A stretch of 64,000 nt of DNA, taken from NCBI GenBank assembly GCA_043758105.1, contig JAYVOF010000234.1, positions 12,211 to 76,210 of the forward strand. The letters run 5' to 3'. The DNA comes from JANPPS01 sp043758105. Its GTDB lineage: Bacteria; Pseudomonadota; Alphaproteobacteria; Acetobacterales; Acetobacteraceae. The notes under the pieces were generated by a model. That model ran no database searches. It was not told where the DNA came from and saw only the letters and a program-made list of their open reading frames with translations. Both the position numbers and the translations under genes were made by a program. Of the stretch, positions 43,573-52,609 are shown in pieces (position 1 is the first letter of the stretch; every line of letters starts with the position of its first letter).

Positions 43573-44487
43573 ATGACCCAGACCGTTCTCCTCGCTGGTG
43601 CAACCGGCATGTTTGGCAGCCAGATCGCCCGGCACCTGGTGGACCAGCCAGAAACGCGCGTGCGCCTGTTGATTCGTGGCGGGGATGCCACTCAAAAGCG
43701 CGGAGCCCTCGACCTGCTGCTGGCACGGGGGTCCGAGATCATCGAGGGAGACCTCGCGGACCGCGTCTCGCTTGACCGCGCCACCCAGGGCGTGGACGTG
43801 ATCGTCTCTGCTGTCCAGGGCGGACCTGACATCATCATCGATGGACAAGTGGCTCTTGCCGAGGCAGGCCGGCGCAACGGCGTGCGCCGCATCCTGCCGT
43901 CCGACTACGCACTCGACCTGTTCAAGGCGACGCCCGGCGAACACCTGATGTTCGATATGCGCCGCACCGCGGACGAGAGGATCGCAGGCACGGGCATCGA
44001 GCACGTCCACGTCTTGCAGGGCGCGTTCATGGCGATGTTCGGCCCTGGCATGGGCACGATCGACTATGATTCCGGCGTCGTGACCTTCTGGGGCGACGGC
44101 ACGCAGCCGATTGACGTCACCAGCGTCGAGGACACAGCGCGGATGGTGGCGCGGGTCGCGCTGGACCGGACCGTTCCAAGCGGCAAGTTTGCCTTCGCTG
44201 GCGACCACATCTCGATCCTTGGCGCGGCCGAGGTGATCGAGGCGCAGACCGGGCGCCGGTTCGAGCGGCGTTCGCTCGGTTCCGAGGCCGGGCTGCGCGC
44301 GGCCTTGGCAGAAGCGGCCAAGGACACGGCAAACCCGTCCAAGCCGGTAACGCTGGCCTACCAGCTTTACATGCTGACCGGGCAAACGGCGCTGACCGAA
44401 CTGCAAAACAACCGCTATCCCGGCCTGGTGCTGGAAAGTTTCGCCCAGTTCGCTGCGCAGGCGCTGCCCGGCCGGGCAGTTGCCTGA
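43573..44487 (+). CDS. NmrA-like NAD(P)-binding protein
   Basis: A 304-residue short-chain-dehydrogenase-like protein. QTVLLAGATGMFGSQIARHLV is the glycine-rich dinucleotide site; later EGDLADRVSLDRATQGVDVIVSAVQG and RRILPSDYALDLF are typical of NmrA/isoflavone-reductase-like proteins. An AGGAC ribosome-binding site precedes ATG. It is probably a redox sensor or reductase, co-transcribed with the cupin gene. Confidence 0.88.
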   Translation: MTQTVLLAGATGMFGSQIARHLVDQPETRVRLLIRGGDATQKRGALDLLLARGSEIIEGDLADRVSLDRATQGVDVIVSAVQGGPDIIIDGQVALAEAGRRNGVRRILPSDYALDLFKATPGEHLMFDMRRTADERIAGTGIEHVHVLQGAFMAMFGPGMGTIDYDSGVVTFWGDGTQPIDVTSVEDTARMVARVALDRTVPSGKFAFAGDHISILGAAEVIEAQTGRRFERRSLGSEAGLRAALAEAAKDTANPSKPVTLAYQLYMLTGQTALTELQNNRYPGLVLESFAQFAAQALPGRAVA

Positions 44488-44535
44488 ACCCGCAGCCCTG
44501 ATCACGCCACTGCCCCGACCCAAGGAGAGATTGCC

Positions 44536-45066
44536 ATGAACACCAATGCGCCGGCAGCCCTGCCGCCGATCGCCGGGTCAGTTCCGTTCATCCACAATGC
44601 CGACACCGCGCCTGCCTACTGGATGGCTGACGTGTTATGGATGGTGCTCGCGGACGGCAATGACACTGACGGCCGGTTCTCGCTGATGGAGCAGGTGCTG
44701 CCGAAGGGGTCTGGGCCGGGTCCGCACAAGCACATCCGGTCCGACGAGACCTTCTATATGCTCGACGGCGAGATCACCTTGCTGGTCGGCGACGAGATCA
44801 GGACCGCGCGCAAGGGTGACTTTGCCATGGTGCCGCGCGACACAAGCCACGCCTTCCGCGTTGATAGCGAAACCGCGCGCTTCCTGAATGGCTACACGCC
44901 CGCGAGCATGGAAGCGCTGGTCATCGAGAGAGGAAGGCCCACGACCGAAAGGGTTCTCCCGCCCAAGAACATGGGGCCGCCGCCAGTGATGAGTTCCGTC
45001 TTGCCGGGGCGGTACGGCATGGACGCCCTGCCAGGCCCGGACCCGCTGCGCCCGGACGGCCGCTGA
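44536..45066 (+). CDS. Cupin-domain protein
   Basis: A 176-residue single-cupin protein. Motif 1 is SGPGPHKHIRSDETFYMLDGEITLLVG and motif 2 about RKGDFAMVPRDTSHAFRV, with the His and Glu metal ligands present. It follows the NmrA-like gene by 48 bases with AAGGAGAG before ATG. It resembles quercetin-dioxygenase-like cupins; substrate unknown. Confidence 0.87.
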   Translation: MNTNAPAALPPIAGSVPFIHNADTAPAYWMADVLWMVLADGNDTDGRFSLMEQVLPKGSGPGPHKHIRSDETFYMLDGEITLLVGDEIRTARKGDFAMVPRDTSHAFRVDSETARFLNGYTPASMEALVIERGRPTTERVLPPKNMGPPPVMSSVLPGRYGMDALPGPDPLRPDGR

Positions 45067-45095
45067 ACCTGCCTGGGGCCGGTCGGCACCCAAGT

Positions 45096-46052
45096 TCATC
45101 CCCGGCTGCAGGCCGCCCCGCCCAGCACGCAAAAGGTGGCGCAATGCGGGTGGTTAAGGGACACCGGGCGGCTGGCTTCGGCGAGGGTGGTGCCGAGCTC
45201 GAATTGCTCGTCATATGGTAGCAGGGTGCAGGCCACGATGGTGGGGGAGGCGGCGCCCTTGCGCTTCACCACCATGCGCGCGCTGGCGCACATCACCGAG
45301 GACGGTGATTTTCCGAGGATGCCCCAGCAGGCCTCGGTGATCTCGGGCACGTCGTGGATGGCGTCCATTTCGGGGAACAGCATCAAGCGCACCGGGTCGG
45401 TGGCGTCGATCCCGATGCCGCGTTCGGCGAACAATCGTCCGAACCCGGCGCGCAGGGTGTCCTCTGGCTCTCCGGACAGCAGGCGCGCGGCCACGTGGAT
45501 CTGGACGCCGTGCGCGGCCAGCCAGATGAGGCCGTCCAGCGTCTGCTGCCAGGTGCGCGGGCCGCGTTCGGCGTCGTGCACGGCCGGGCCGTAATGGTCG
45601 AGCGAGACGCGGACTGTCAGGCGCGATCCGAATTTTTGGTGCAAGCCCCCTACTGCGTCTTGGACTTTTTGCAGGGGGCGCATGGCGTTGGTCAGCACGA
45701 GGGCGTCGAACCCCCGGGCCAACGTGTCCTCCAGCATGGGGATCATGTCCGGGTTCATGAACGGCTCTCCGCCGGTGAAGCCGATGAGGCGCGTCGGCAA
45801 GCCCGCGTGGGCAATTTCGTCGAGATACCCCGCAACTTCGGCCCGGCTGAGATACGACAGCCGGTCATTACGCGGTGATGACTCGATATAACAATTATTG
45901 CACGTCAGGTTGCACAGCGTGCCGGTGTTGAACCAAAGCGTCTCCAGCGCCCTCAGCGCCACCTTGGCCCGGATGTCGCCACGCGCGGTGATGTCCGGGT
46001 TCCGGAACTTCTCGGGGGCGAGAGCGGGGCGAAGGGCGGCGGTCAAACTCAT
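45096..46052 (-). CDS. Radical SAM protein with Cys-rich C-terminus
   Basis: A 318-residue radical SAM enzyme. The cluster motif is LCNLTCNNCYIESSP (CxxxCxxC), followed by RLIGFTGGEPFMNPDM (GGE motif) and LTVRVSLDHYGPAVHD. The C-terminal part has several Cys (CWGILG, VMCASARM, VACTLLPY, HCATFCVLGGAACS), which could bind a second cluster as in SPASM-type enzymes. It is downstream of the TIGR04283-type glycosyltransferase with a palindromic repeat in between. Reaction unknown. Confidence 0.85.
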   Translation of the reverse strand: MSLTAALRPALAPEKFRNPDITARGDIRAKVALRALETLWFNTGTLCNLTCNNCYIESSPRNDRLSYLSRAEVAGYLDEIAHAGLPTRLIGFTGGEPFMNPDMIPMLEDTLARGFDALVLTNAMRPLQKVQDAVGGLHQKFGSRLTVRVSLDHYGPAVHDAERGPRTWQQTLDGLIWLAAHGVQIHVAARLLSGEPEDTLRAGFGRLFAERGIGIDATDPVRLMLFPEMDAIHDVPEITEACWGILGKSPSSVMCASARMVVKRKGAASPTIVACTLLPYDEQFELGTTLAEASRPVSLNHPHCATFCVLGGAACSRG

Positions 46053-46142
46053 CGGCGATCCTCGGCCTTTTCAGGTAGATGGATAGGATCGGCCCCGCCG
46101 TCGATGTCTGCAAGGGCCGCAAAGTGACCCACGTCCATTGCC

Positions 46143-46243
46143 GTCATCAACTCACTTGGGCGAGCCGCTTGACGAAGCAATCCAGGGGCCGCCGGAGCGC
46201 CTGCTGCCCCTGGATTGCCGCGCCCAAGCGGGCTCGCAATGAC
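46143..46243. repeat. Palindromic repeat, copy 5
   Basis: Right half ends GCGGGCTCGCAATGAC; the left half begins GTCATC and carries a short disturbance (AACTCACTT) before GGGCGAGCCGCTTG. Inner CCAGGGGC/GCCCCTGG pairing is kept. It ends three bases before the stop of the glycosyltransferase gene. Confidence 0.85.
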
Positions 46244-46246
46244 GAG

Positions 46247-46966
46247 TCATTGGTTGATTCCCTTGGCTAGTCCGCGCAAGCGGCGCCATTCGGGCCAGGC
46301 CTGGATCGCCGTCAGCCGCACGTGGCGGAGGGTGGTGGCCGCCCAGCCCGCGCGTTCGTATGTCCGGGCGCTGGTCAGTAGCCGGGCACCGACCCGGCGC
46401 AACGGGATGCCCGACCGCCGGGCCGTCCAGGCCAGCAGATGGTCCTCGCCATACGGCGCATGCTCGTCGAAGCCGCCGAGGGACGCGAACACCCGGGACG
46501 GCAGGACGAAGCCCTGGTCGCCGAATGGCATGCCGAGCCAGGCGGAGCGCATATTCGCGCCCCAGGCGTTCAGCCGCATCGGCGCGGGGCCCCCCGGGCG
46601 GAATGCCAGGTCGAACCAGCCGAGCGCGTCCTCATCCCGGGCGATGAAGGCCAATAGGGCGGCGATGGTGCCGGGCTCGAGCCGGGAGTCGGCGTGGAGG
46701 AACCAGAGCCAGGTCCCGGTGGCCAGTCGCGCGCCCGCGTTCAGCTGCGGCCCGCGCCCGCTGGCACCGGACAGGCACCGCAGCGCAATCCGCTCGGGCC
46801 AGCCCGGCGGGGGTGACGCGGGTTCGCCGGTCGCGACCAGAAGCACCTCGCTTCCGGCCGGCAATTCCGCGCGGAGTTGCACGAGCAAGCCCTGCCACTC
46901 CGCCTCACCGGGCGCGAGAGGCACGATTATCGAGAGAGTCGTGGGAACGGACAGGGTGCCGCTCAT
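46247..46966 (-). CDS. GT2-type glycosyltransferase (resembles TIGR04283 family)
   Basis: A 239-residue family 2 transferase from ATG 46966, which overlaps the stop of the FAD gene (ATGA). TLSIIVPLAPGEAEWQGLL and RGPQLNAGARLATGTWLWFLHADSRLEPG (with the DxD-like HADS) are typical. LGWFDLAFRPGGPAPMRLNAWGANMRSAWLGMPFGDQGFVL is characteristic of the TIGR04283 group, named for co-occurrence with radical SAM and selenium-domain proteins. A true radical SAM gene is next door. Confidence 0.85.
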   Translation of the reverse strand: MSGTLSVPTTLSIIVPLAPGEAEWQGLLVQLRAELPAGSEVLLVATGEPASPPPGWPERIALRCLSGASGRGPQLNAGARLATGTWLWFLHADSRLEPGTIAALLAFIARDEDALGWFDLAFRPGGPAPMRLNAWGANMRSAWLGMPFGDQGFVLPSRVFASLGGFDEHAPYGEDHLLAWTARRSGIPLRRVGARLLTSARTYERAGWAATTLRHVRLTAIQAWPEWRRLRGLAKGINQ

Positions 46967-48417
46967 CCCCGCATCCAGCGATGGTAGCGGGCGAGCACGC
47001 CGGGCAGCCAGGCGGGCGTGTGACGCGTGCGCCAAACACCCGCGGCGTCCCGGTTCGCCTCGGTATAGGTCGGATAGGGGTGAATGGTGGCAAAGACGCG
47101 CTTAAGACCGATCCCGTGCCGCATGGCGAGCACCATCTCGGCCAGCATCTCCCCCGCGCGGGGTGCGACGATGGTGACGCCCAGGATGCGGTCCGTGCCG
47201 GGTGCGGTCAGAATTTTGATAAAACCCTCCCGCGCCTCGTCCACGATGGCGCGGTCAAGCTCGCGCAATTCGTAGCGCGTCACCTCGACCGGGATGGCTT
47301 TGGCCCGCGCCTCCTGCTCGTTTAGCCCGGCGCGGCCGATCTCCGGGTCCATGTAGGTGACCCAGGGCATGACCACCCGGTCCGGACGGATGCGGTGCAG
47401 GCTGCCGAACAGGGCGTTGATGCTGGCGTGCCATCCCTGATGCGCCGCGGCATGGGTGAATTGCCACGGGCCTGCCACGTCGCCGCACGCATAGATGTTC
47501 GGATGCAGCGTCTGGAGGTAGTGATTGGTGTCGATCGTGCCGTGTTTGGTCAGTCCAATGCCCAGGCCCTCCAGCCCCAAGCCCGATATGCGGGGCTTCC
47601 GCCCGGCCGCCATCAGGATGCGGTCGAACGGCACGTCTTGTTCGGTGCCGTCGTGCGCGACCCGCATGACGCGGTGCCCGTCCTGGCCCTCGACCCGCAA
47701 GGCTGTCGCGCCGGTCAACACGCGGACGCCCTCCCGCTCCAGGACTCCCCGCGCCAGCGCCGCCACGTCGTCATCCTCGCGTTCCAGCAGGCGGCTGGCC
47801 TTTTGCAGCACGGTGACGGCGATTCCGAGCTGGGCAAAGGCTTGTGACAGCTCGCAGGCGATCGGCCCGCCGCCCAGGATGAGGATGCGGCCGGGCAGCC
47901 GCTCGAGCCGCCACAGCGTTTCGGAGGTGACGTAATCCGCCGGCGCGAGGCCGGGGAGGGCTGGGATTGCGGGTTCGGCCCCGGTGGCGATGATGATGGC
48001 CCGGGTGGTCAGCGTCTCGGTGCCGATCTGGACCGACCAGGGTGAGGTGATGCGCGCCCGCCCGCGCCGGACATCGATGCCCATGCCCTCGTAGCGTGCC
48101 TGCGAGTCATGCGGCGCCACGGTGGCGATCGACGCCCGCACGTGCCGCATGGCCACCGCCGTATCGATGTCGCCGCCGCTGCCGAATAGGCCGAGCGCCG
48201 CGCCGCGCCGCGCGTGGGCGGCGAGGCGGGCCATGTGGATCAGCGCCTTGGACGGTACGCAGCCGGTGTTTAGGCAGTCGCCGCCCATTTCTCCGGCCTC
48301 GGCCAGGGTGATTTTCGCACCCGCCTTGGCCGCCACCAGGGACGCGATGAGGCCGCCGGTGCCCGCGCCGATGACGATGAGGTTGCGGTCGAAATGCCGG
48401 GGCTTGGTCCAGGTCAT
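46963..48417 (-). CDS. FAD-dependent disulfide reductase (mercuric reductase/Lpd-like)
   Basis: A 484-residue pyridine nucleotide-disulfide oxidoreductase from ATG 48417. FAD site NLIVIGAGTGGLIASLVAA, redox disulfide GGDCLNTGCVPSKA, NAD(P) site RILILGGGPIACELSQAFAQLG, and the second FAD motif IYACGDVAG are all there. There is no N-terminal metal-binding domain or C-terminal Cys pair, so it is not mercuric reductase proper. It overlaps both neighbours by four bases. Confidence 0.9.
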   Translation of the reverse strand: MTWTKPRHFDRNLIVIGAGTGGLIASLVAAKAGAKITLAEAGEMGGDCLNTGCVPSKALIHMARLAAHARRGAALGLFGSGGDIDTAVAMRHVRASIATVAPHDSQARYEGMGIDVRRGRARITSPWSVQIGTETLTTRAIIIATGAEPAIPALPGLAPADYVTSETLWRLERLPGRILILGGGPIACELSQAFAQLGIAVTVLQKASRLLEREDDDVAALARGVLEREGVRVLTGATALRVEGQDGHRVMRVAHDGTEQDVPFDRILMAAGRKPRISGLGLEGLGIGLTKHGTIDTNHYLQTLHPNIYACGDVAGPWQFTHAAAHQGWHASINALFGSLHRIRPDRVVMPWVTYMDPEIGRAGLNEQEARAKAIPVEVTRYELRELDRAIVDEAREGFIKILTAPGTDRILGVTIVAPRAGEMLAEMVLAMRHGIGLKRVFATIHPYPTYTEANRDAAGVWRTRHTPAWLPGVLARYHRWMRG

Positions 48418-49094
48418 CGCCGGCGCACCACGCGTTCGATCACGAGCCGCGCCGCGATCGGCAGGCAGGCGAGCAGCACGAGCGAGCCCAGCACACCCGG
48501 CGACAGGATGCCAGCGAGGCTGTCCAGCCGCCCGAGTTGCGTGCCCGCGTTCACGTAAATGATCGCCGCCGGCAGCATCGCGATCTGGCTCACGACGTAG
48601 AACCGCGGTGCCGGGAAGGCGGTCAACCCGAACAGCAAATCGACCACGAAGAACGGGATGGCGGGCACCAGGCGGACGCTGACCAAGTAGAGCCACCCCT
48701 CCCGCTCGAGCCCGCGGTTCACCTGATCCAGCCGCGCCTGGAAGTGACGCCGGACCAGGTCGCGGAACAGGAAGCGGCTGGCCAGCATCGCGAGCGTTGC
48801 ACCGATTGAGGCGCCGAACGACGCCAGCACGGTGCCCTCCAGCAGTCCGAACAACGCGCCGCCCGCCACCGTCATCACTAAAGCACCCGGGATCGCCAGC
48901 GCGGCCATGGCGATATAAACCAGGAGGTAGCCCGCCGCGAACAGCACCGGCTGCCGCTCACGCGCCGCGACCGCCGCGTGCTGGTGCGTCCGGAGCGTCT
49001 CCAGGGTGAAGGCGTGATGCCAGCCCAGGGCAAAGAACGCCCCGATCACGCCGGCGGCCACCAGCAATAGCACCGCCCGGCTGTTCACATGCAC
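48414..49094 (-). CDS. TVP38/TMEM64-family (VTT domain) membrane protein
   Basis: A 226-residue inner-membrane protein with several hydrophobic helices. LAIPGALVMTVAGGALFGLLEGTVLASFGASIGATLAMLASRFLFRD is the VTT/DedA-like core, and LVSVRLVPAIPFFVVDLLFGLT is the second signature. It is the first gene of the VTT-FAD reductase-GT2 set. VTT-FAD pairs are recurrent in bacteria; the transported or scrambled substrate is unknown. Confidence 0.88.
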   Translation of the reverse strand: MHVNSRAVLLLVAAGVIGAFFALGWHHAFTLETLRTHQHAAVAARERQPVLFAAGYLLVYIAMAALAIPGALVMTVAGGALFGLLEGTVLASFGASIGATLAMLASRFLFRDLVRRHFQARLDQVNRGLEREGWLYLVSVRLVPAIPFFVVDLLFGLTAFPAPRFYVVSQIAMLPAAIIYVNAGTQLGRLDSLAGILSPGVLGSLVLLACLPIAARLVIERVVRRR

Positions 49095-49115
49095 CTGTCC
49101 CGCCCTGGTTCGCCG

Positions 49116-49982
49116 CTAGCCCTGCACGCCCCAGCGCCGCACCGTCCGCCGTTCGATCGTGCGGAACACCAGGTTCTCGACCGCGAGCCCGATCAGGATC
49201 ACCGTCAGCAGCCCGGCGAATACCGAGGGAATTTCCAGCACGTTGCGGTTCTCGAAAATGAACCAGCCGAGCCCGCCCTTGCCGGAGGAGACGCCGAATA
49301 CCAGCTCGGCCGCGATCAGCGTGCGCCAGGCGAACGCCCAGCCGACTTTCAGGCCGGTGAGGATGGACGGGAACGCGGCGGGGATCAGCACGAGCCACAC
49401 GTAGCGGAGGCCCTTCAGTTCATAGTTGCGCCCGACCATGCGCAGCGTCTGCGACACGCCCAGGAACCCGGCATGCGTGTTGAGCGCCACCGCCCACAGC
49501 ACCGAGTGGATCAGCACGAACACCAGGCTCCCGGTGCCGAGCCCGAACCAGATCAGCGCCAGCGGCAACAACGCGATGGCCGGCAGCGGGTTGAACATGG
49601 CGGTCAGCGTCTCGAGAATGTCCGTGCCGATCCGGGTGCTGATGGCGGTGATGGTCAAGATGGCGGCGAGCAAGATGCCGAGGCTGTAACCGATCAGCAG
49701 CACGCGGAGCGAGGTCCAGGCCCGCGCTGGTAATACTCCGGACACGATCGCATCCCGCCCAGCCTCCAGCGTCTCGGACAGGGTGGGGAACAGCAGCGGG
49801 TTGTCGAGGAAGCGCGCATAGCCCTCCCAAATCAGGCCGAGCAGGATCAGGAACAGCGTTTTACGGATCCAGCCGGAGTTCCATAGCCGCTCGCCGAACG
49901 GCAGACGGCGCTCGACCTCGGGCAAACCCATGCCGGAATCCATCGTGGCCGCGCCGTAGATTTGGATGGCCGGGTCAGGCAT
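49116..49982 (-). CDS. ABC transporter permease (NitT/TauT/SsuC type)
   Basis: A 288-residue inner-membrane permease from ATG 49982, overlapping the ATPase gene by eight bases. The EAA-loop region reads LRMVGRNYELKGLRYVWLVLIPAAFPSILTGLKVGWAFAWRTLIAAEL, and the family core TAMFNPLPAIALLPLALIWFGLGTGS is present. It is the last gene of the ABC set. Substrate is set by the periplasmic protein. Confidence 0.9.
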   Translation of the reverse strand: MPDPAIQIYGAATMDSGMGLPEVERRLPFGERLWNSGWIRKTLFLILLGLIWEGYARFLDNPLLFPTLSETLEAGRDAIVSGVLPARAWTSLRVLLIGYSLGILLAAILTITAISTRIGTDILETLTAMFNPLPAIALLPLALIWFGLGTGSLVFVLIHSVLWAVALNTHAGFLGVSQTLRMVGRNYELKGLRYVWLVLIPAAFPSILTGLKVGWAFAWRTLIAAELVFGVSSGKGGLGWFIFENRNVLEIPSVFAGLLTVILIGLAVENLVFRTIERRTVRRWGVQG

Positions 49983-50757
49983 CGGCGTCCTCCAGCTCGG
50001 CGCCGCGCTCGCTGAACAGCAAATCGTGGATGCGGGTCTCGAGCCGGGCGGCGCTGCCGTCTTCCGCGCCGACGTGCTCCACGCCATCGATCTCGGCGCG
50101 GACGCGGCCCGGGTGGGGCGACAGCAGCAGGATGCGGTTGCCGATGCGGATGGCCTCGGCGATGGAGTGCGTGACGAACATGACGGTGAAGCGGGTGTCG
50201 GCCCAGAGTTGTAGCAATTCGTCCTGCATGCGCCGCCGGGTGAGGGCGTCCAAGGCGGCAAAGGGTTCATCCATGAGCAAAATATCCGGCTCCATCGCCA
50301 TGCCGCGGGCGATGGCAACGCGCTGCTTCATGCCGCCGGACAGGGTGTGCGGCAGGCTGTCGGCGAATTTGGTGAGGCCGACCTTATCGATATAGCCGCG
50401 CGCCCGCTCCCACGCCGCGTCCCGGGACATGCGGCGCGCCACACGGAGCGGGAACATCACGTTCTCCCGCACTGTTTTCCACGGCATTAGCTGATCGAAT
50501 TCCTGGAACACCATCATCCGGTCGGCCCCGGGCTCGGTCACCTCGCGGCCCTTGATCCGGATGGTGCCCTCGTCGGGCCGCAAATAGCCGCCGACGGCTT
50601 TGAGCAACGTGCTCTTGCCGCAGCCGGACGGGCCGAGCACGACGTAGCGGTCGCCTTGGCGGACCTGAAAGCTCACCCGGTGCGTCGCCGTCACCAGCGT
50701 GCCCGGCGTCTTATATCGCAGCGTGACGCCGGCTACGTCCAGCAACGGCTCCATCAA
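49975..50757 (-). CDS. ABC transporter ATP-binding protein (NitT/TauT type)
   Basis: A 260-residue ATPase. Walker A LGPSGCGKST, Q-loop MVFQEFDQLMPWKTV, signature LSGGMKQRVAIAR, Walker B ILLMDEPFAALD and H-loop FVTHSIAEA are complete. It starts at ATG 50757 or 50754, overlapping the binding-protein stop. The Q-loop FQEFDQLMPW variant is common in nitrate/sulfonate-type importers. Confidence 0.92.
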   Translation of the reverse strand: MMEPLLDVAGVTLRYKTPGTLVTATHRVSFQVRQGDRYVVLGPSGCGKSTLLKAVGGYLRPDEGTIRIKGREVTEPGADRMMVFQEFDQLMPWKTVRENVMFPLRVARRMSRDAAWERARGYIDKVGLTKFADSLPHTLSGGMKQRVAIARGMAMEPDILLMDEPFAALDALTRRRMQDELLQLWADTRFTVMFVTHSIAEAIRIGNRILLLSPHPGRVRAEIDGVEHVGAEDGSAARLETRIHDLLFSERGAELEDADA

Positions 50758-51746
50758 TTGCCATCCAGATCGTGCGACATCGGGAAAAAATAGTCGGTCC
50801 AGGCCTGCGGCTCGGTTTTGAGCGTGCCGATCCGGAACATGTGCTGCGCGGTGCGAAAGGTGCCCTGGGGCTTCGCCTGATAATCGTCCATGCCTGGCGT
50901 CTGCATCATCACCAGCAGGTCGTCCGTGGGCGTCTTGTCGCCGGAGCCGGCCCGGTAGATCTCGATCGCATCCCGCGGATGGTCATGGATAAACCCCGCT
51001 GCCTCGATCGTCGCGTCCTTGATCGCCCGGATCAACAACGGGTTGGCGGCGGCGAATTTGGTGGTGGCGAACGACACGGAATTGGTGAGCGGCCCGCCCA
51101 TGATGGCGTGATCGTCGATCACCACGTGCGCCCCCTGGCGCAGCTCTTGGAACACGAAGGGCGGCGCCGAGAAATGACTCGCGACCTCGTGTCGCGGATT
51201 GCTGAGGGCGACGGCCGCGTCCGGATGGGACATCTGCACCTCGTTTCCATCCATATGCGCCCAGTCCTGCGCCCCGAACTGCGTCGCCGAGGCGATTTGC
51301 AGCAGCACCGCCTGGGTGGAGACGCGGACGGTCGGCACCGCGATCTTGTCCGTCGGCCCAAAATCCGCGAGCGTTTTGATCCGCGGATCGCGCGTCACCA
51401 AAACCAGCGGCAGGGCGGAGGACGCCGCAATGCCCTTCACACCCTCCTTGGTACGGTCCCACAGCAGGAGCAAATTCCCTGGTCCGGTATTCACGACATC
51501 TATGGCACCGGCGAGCATCGCATCCGTCGCCGACCCGCCGCCCGCAAACGTCAACCACTCGACCCTAAGCGGCGACGCCCCGAGGGCCGCGGCATGGGCT
51601 TCCACCAGATGCCGCTGCTCCATGACATAGGTGGGCATATAGATGATGCTGGGCTGCCGGGTGATCTTGATGGCGGGGGCCTGGGCGAACGCCGCGCCGG
51701 AGATCAAGACCAGCGCCGTGGCTAGCCAATGGTGTGACCGCATCAT
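50754..51746 (-). CDS. ABC transporter substrate-binding protein (NMT1/SsuA type)
   Basis: 330 residues from ATG 51746, giving signal peptide MMRSHHWLATALVLISGAAFAQ. The NMT1/SsuA pattern continues with IKITRQPSIIYMPTYVMEQRHLVEAHAAALG, AMLAGAIDVVNTGPGNLLLLWDRTK and DKIAVPTVRVSTQAVLLQIA. It is the first gene of the importer. The ligand might be a sulfonate, nitrate or pyrimidine-like compound; not determinable here. Confidence 0.9.
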   Translation of the reverse strand: MMRSHHWLATALVLISGAAFAQAPAIKITRQPSIIYMPTYVMEQRHLVEAHAAALGASPLRVEWLTFAGGGSATDAMLAGAIDVVNTGPGNLLLLWDRTKEGVKGIAASSALPLVLVTRDPRIKTLADFGPTDKIAVPTVRVSTQAVLLQIASATQFGAQDWAHMDGNEVQMSHPDAAVALSNPRHEVASHFSAPPFVFQELRQGAHVVIDDHAIMGGPLTNSVSFATTKFAAANPLLIRAIKDATIEAAGFIHDHPRDAIEIYRAGSGDKTPTDDLLVMMQTPGMDDYQAKPQGTFRTAQHMFRIGTLKTEPQAWTDYFFPMSHDLDGN

Positions 51747-52005
51747 CCCTCCTGCCTCTCGCGGGCTTGTGCCCGTTATATCAGCAGCATGGCACAAAGC
51801 TACGCTCAAACAGGGGTGGTGGCCGGAGGTATCCTGGCAGCTCGATGGCTAACACAGAGAGGGGTTGAAGTTGCGGGTCGGTGCAAGCTGACGCCCTGTA
51901 CGCCGGGATCGAACGGCTGATGCAGCGTCCCAGCCGCGTCTTGCAAGCTCATCATTCCGGCAGGCGCAAAAAGAGTAATCAGCGATGAAACCTAAGAGGA
52001 TAGCT

Positions 52006-52275
52006 ATGATCAAAGATCAGGACACCCCGTTCATCACCGATGAAGAGCTTGCGGCCATAGAAGTGCGCGCTAACCAAGCAACAAAAGGTCCGTGGAAATT
52101 CTACATCGAAGGTCGGGAGGAAATGAGCGGATCTAGCTTTGTAATGACAGACGGTGATGATATCTACCTCACTGGTGGGACAACTCAAGATCAGGATTTC
52201 ATAGCTTTTGCCCGGATCGACGTGCCAAGACTTGTTCAGGAGGTTCGCCGTCTACGTGCCTTATTGCCTGTGTAA
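52006..52275 (+). CDS. Small phage-type hypothetical protein
   Basis: ATG 52006 is preferred because AAGAGGA lies six bases before it. The 89 residues contain ITDEELAAIEVRANQATKGPW and DFIAFARIDVPRLVQEVRRLRALL, patterns often seen in short phage-encoded proteins. Base composition is much less GC-rich than the surrounding genes, a sign of transfer. Function unknown. Confidence 0.7.
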   Translation: MIKDQDTPFITDEELAAIEVRANQATKGPWKFYIEGREEMSGSSFVMTDGDDIYLTGGTTQDQDFIAFARIDVPRLVQEVRRLRALLPV

Positions 52276-52333
52276 CTCGCGTCCAAGACCTCCACGTTGC
52301 CGCTCTACTTCGATCCACTTTGTATCTTTGTGC

Positions 52334-52609
52334 TCACCGATCCTCACTGGCATGCCAGATATTCGGAACGATGATCGTTCCGGGCTGGATTTCATAGCGC
52401 ACCTCGTAGTCGCCGACGAATAGCCGGCGAACCTCGCGCGGGGCATACCTGCTCATCTGCGAGCCGATACGGGGATGGTCTCGTAGCCGGCTCGGGGCGG
52501 AACGCAGCGATTGAACGACGCGCGCTGCAGCCCTCTGGTTTACGGGCTCTAAAAACGCGTAAAGACGAACCAGATCGGACCTTGCTTCGAAGGTCCATCG
52601 AACACGCAC
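52334..52609 (-). CDS. RelE/ParE-type toxin
   Basis: A 91-residue toxin: RVRWTFEARSDLVRLYAFLEPVNQRAAARVVQSL, then IGSQMSRYAPREVRRLFVGDYEVRYEI and the terminal IPNIWHASEDR-type end (VPNIWHASEDR) of the ParE/RelE family. It overlaps the antitoxin gene by one base and appears intact. Composition is lower in GC than average. Confidence 0.87.
   Translation of the reverse strand: MRVRWTFEARSDLVRLYAFLEPVNQRAAARVVQSLRSAPSRLRDHPRIGSQMSRYAPREVRRLFVGDYEVRYEIQPGTIIVPNIWHASEDR

Noticed and set aside
45096..46966. Arsenosugar biosynthesis cluster
   Set aside because: Only the glycosyltransferase points that way; the radical SAM protein lacks the features I would expect and no ArsM-like methyltransferase or arsenic regulator is seen.
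46963..48417. Mercuric reductase (merA)
   Set aside because: The fold and redox pair fit, but the C-terminal vicinal Cys pair and N-terminal heavy-metal domain are missing and no other mer gene is near.
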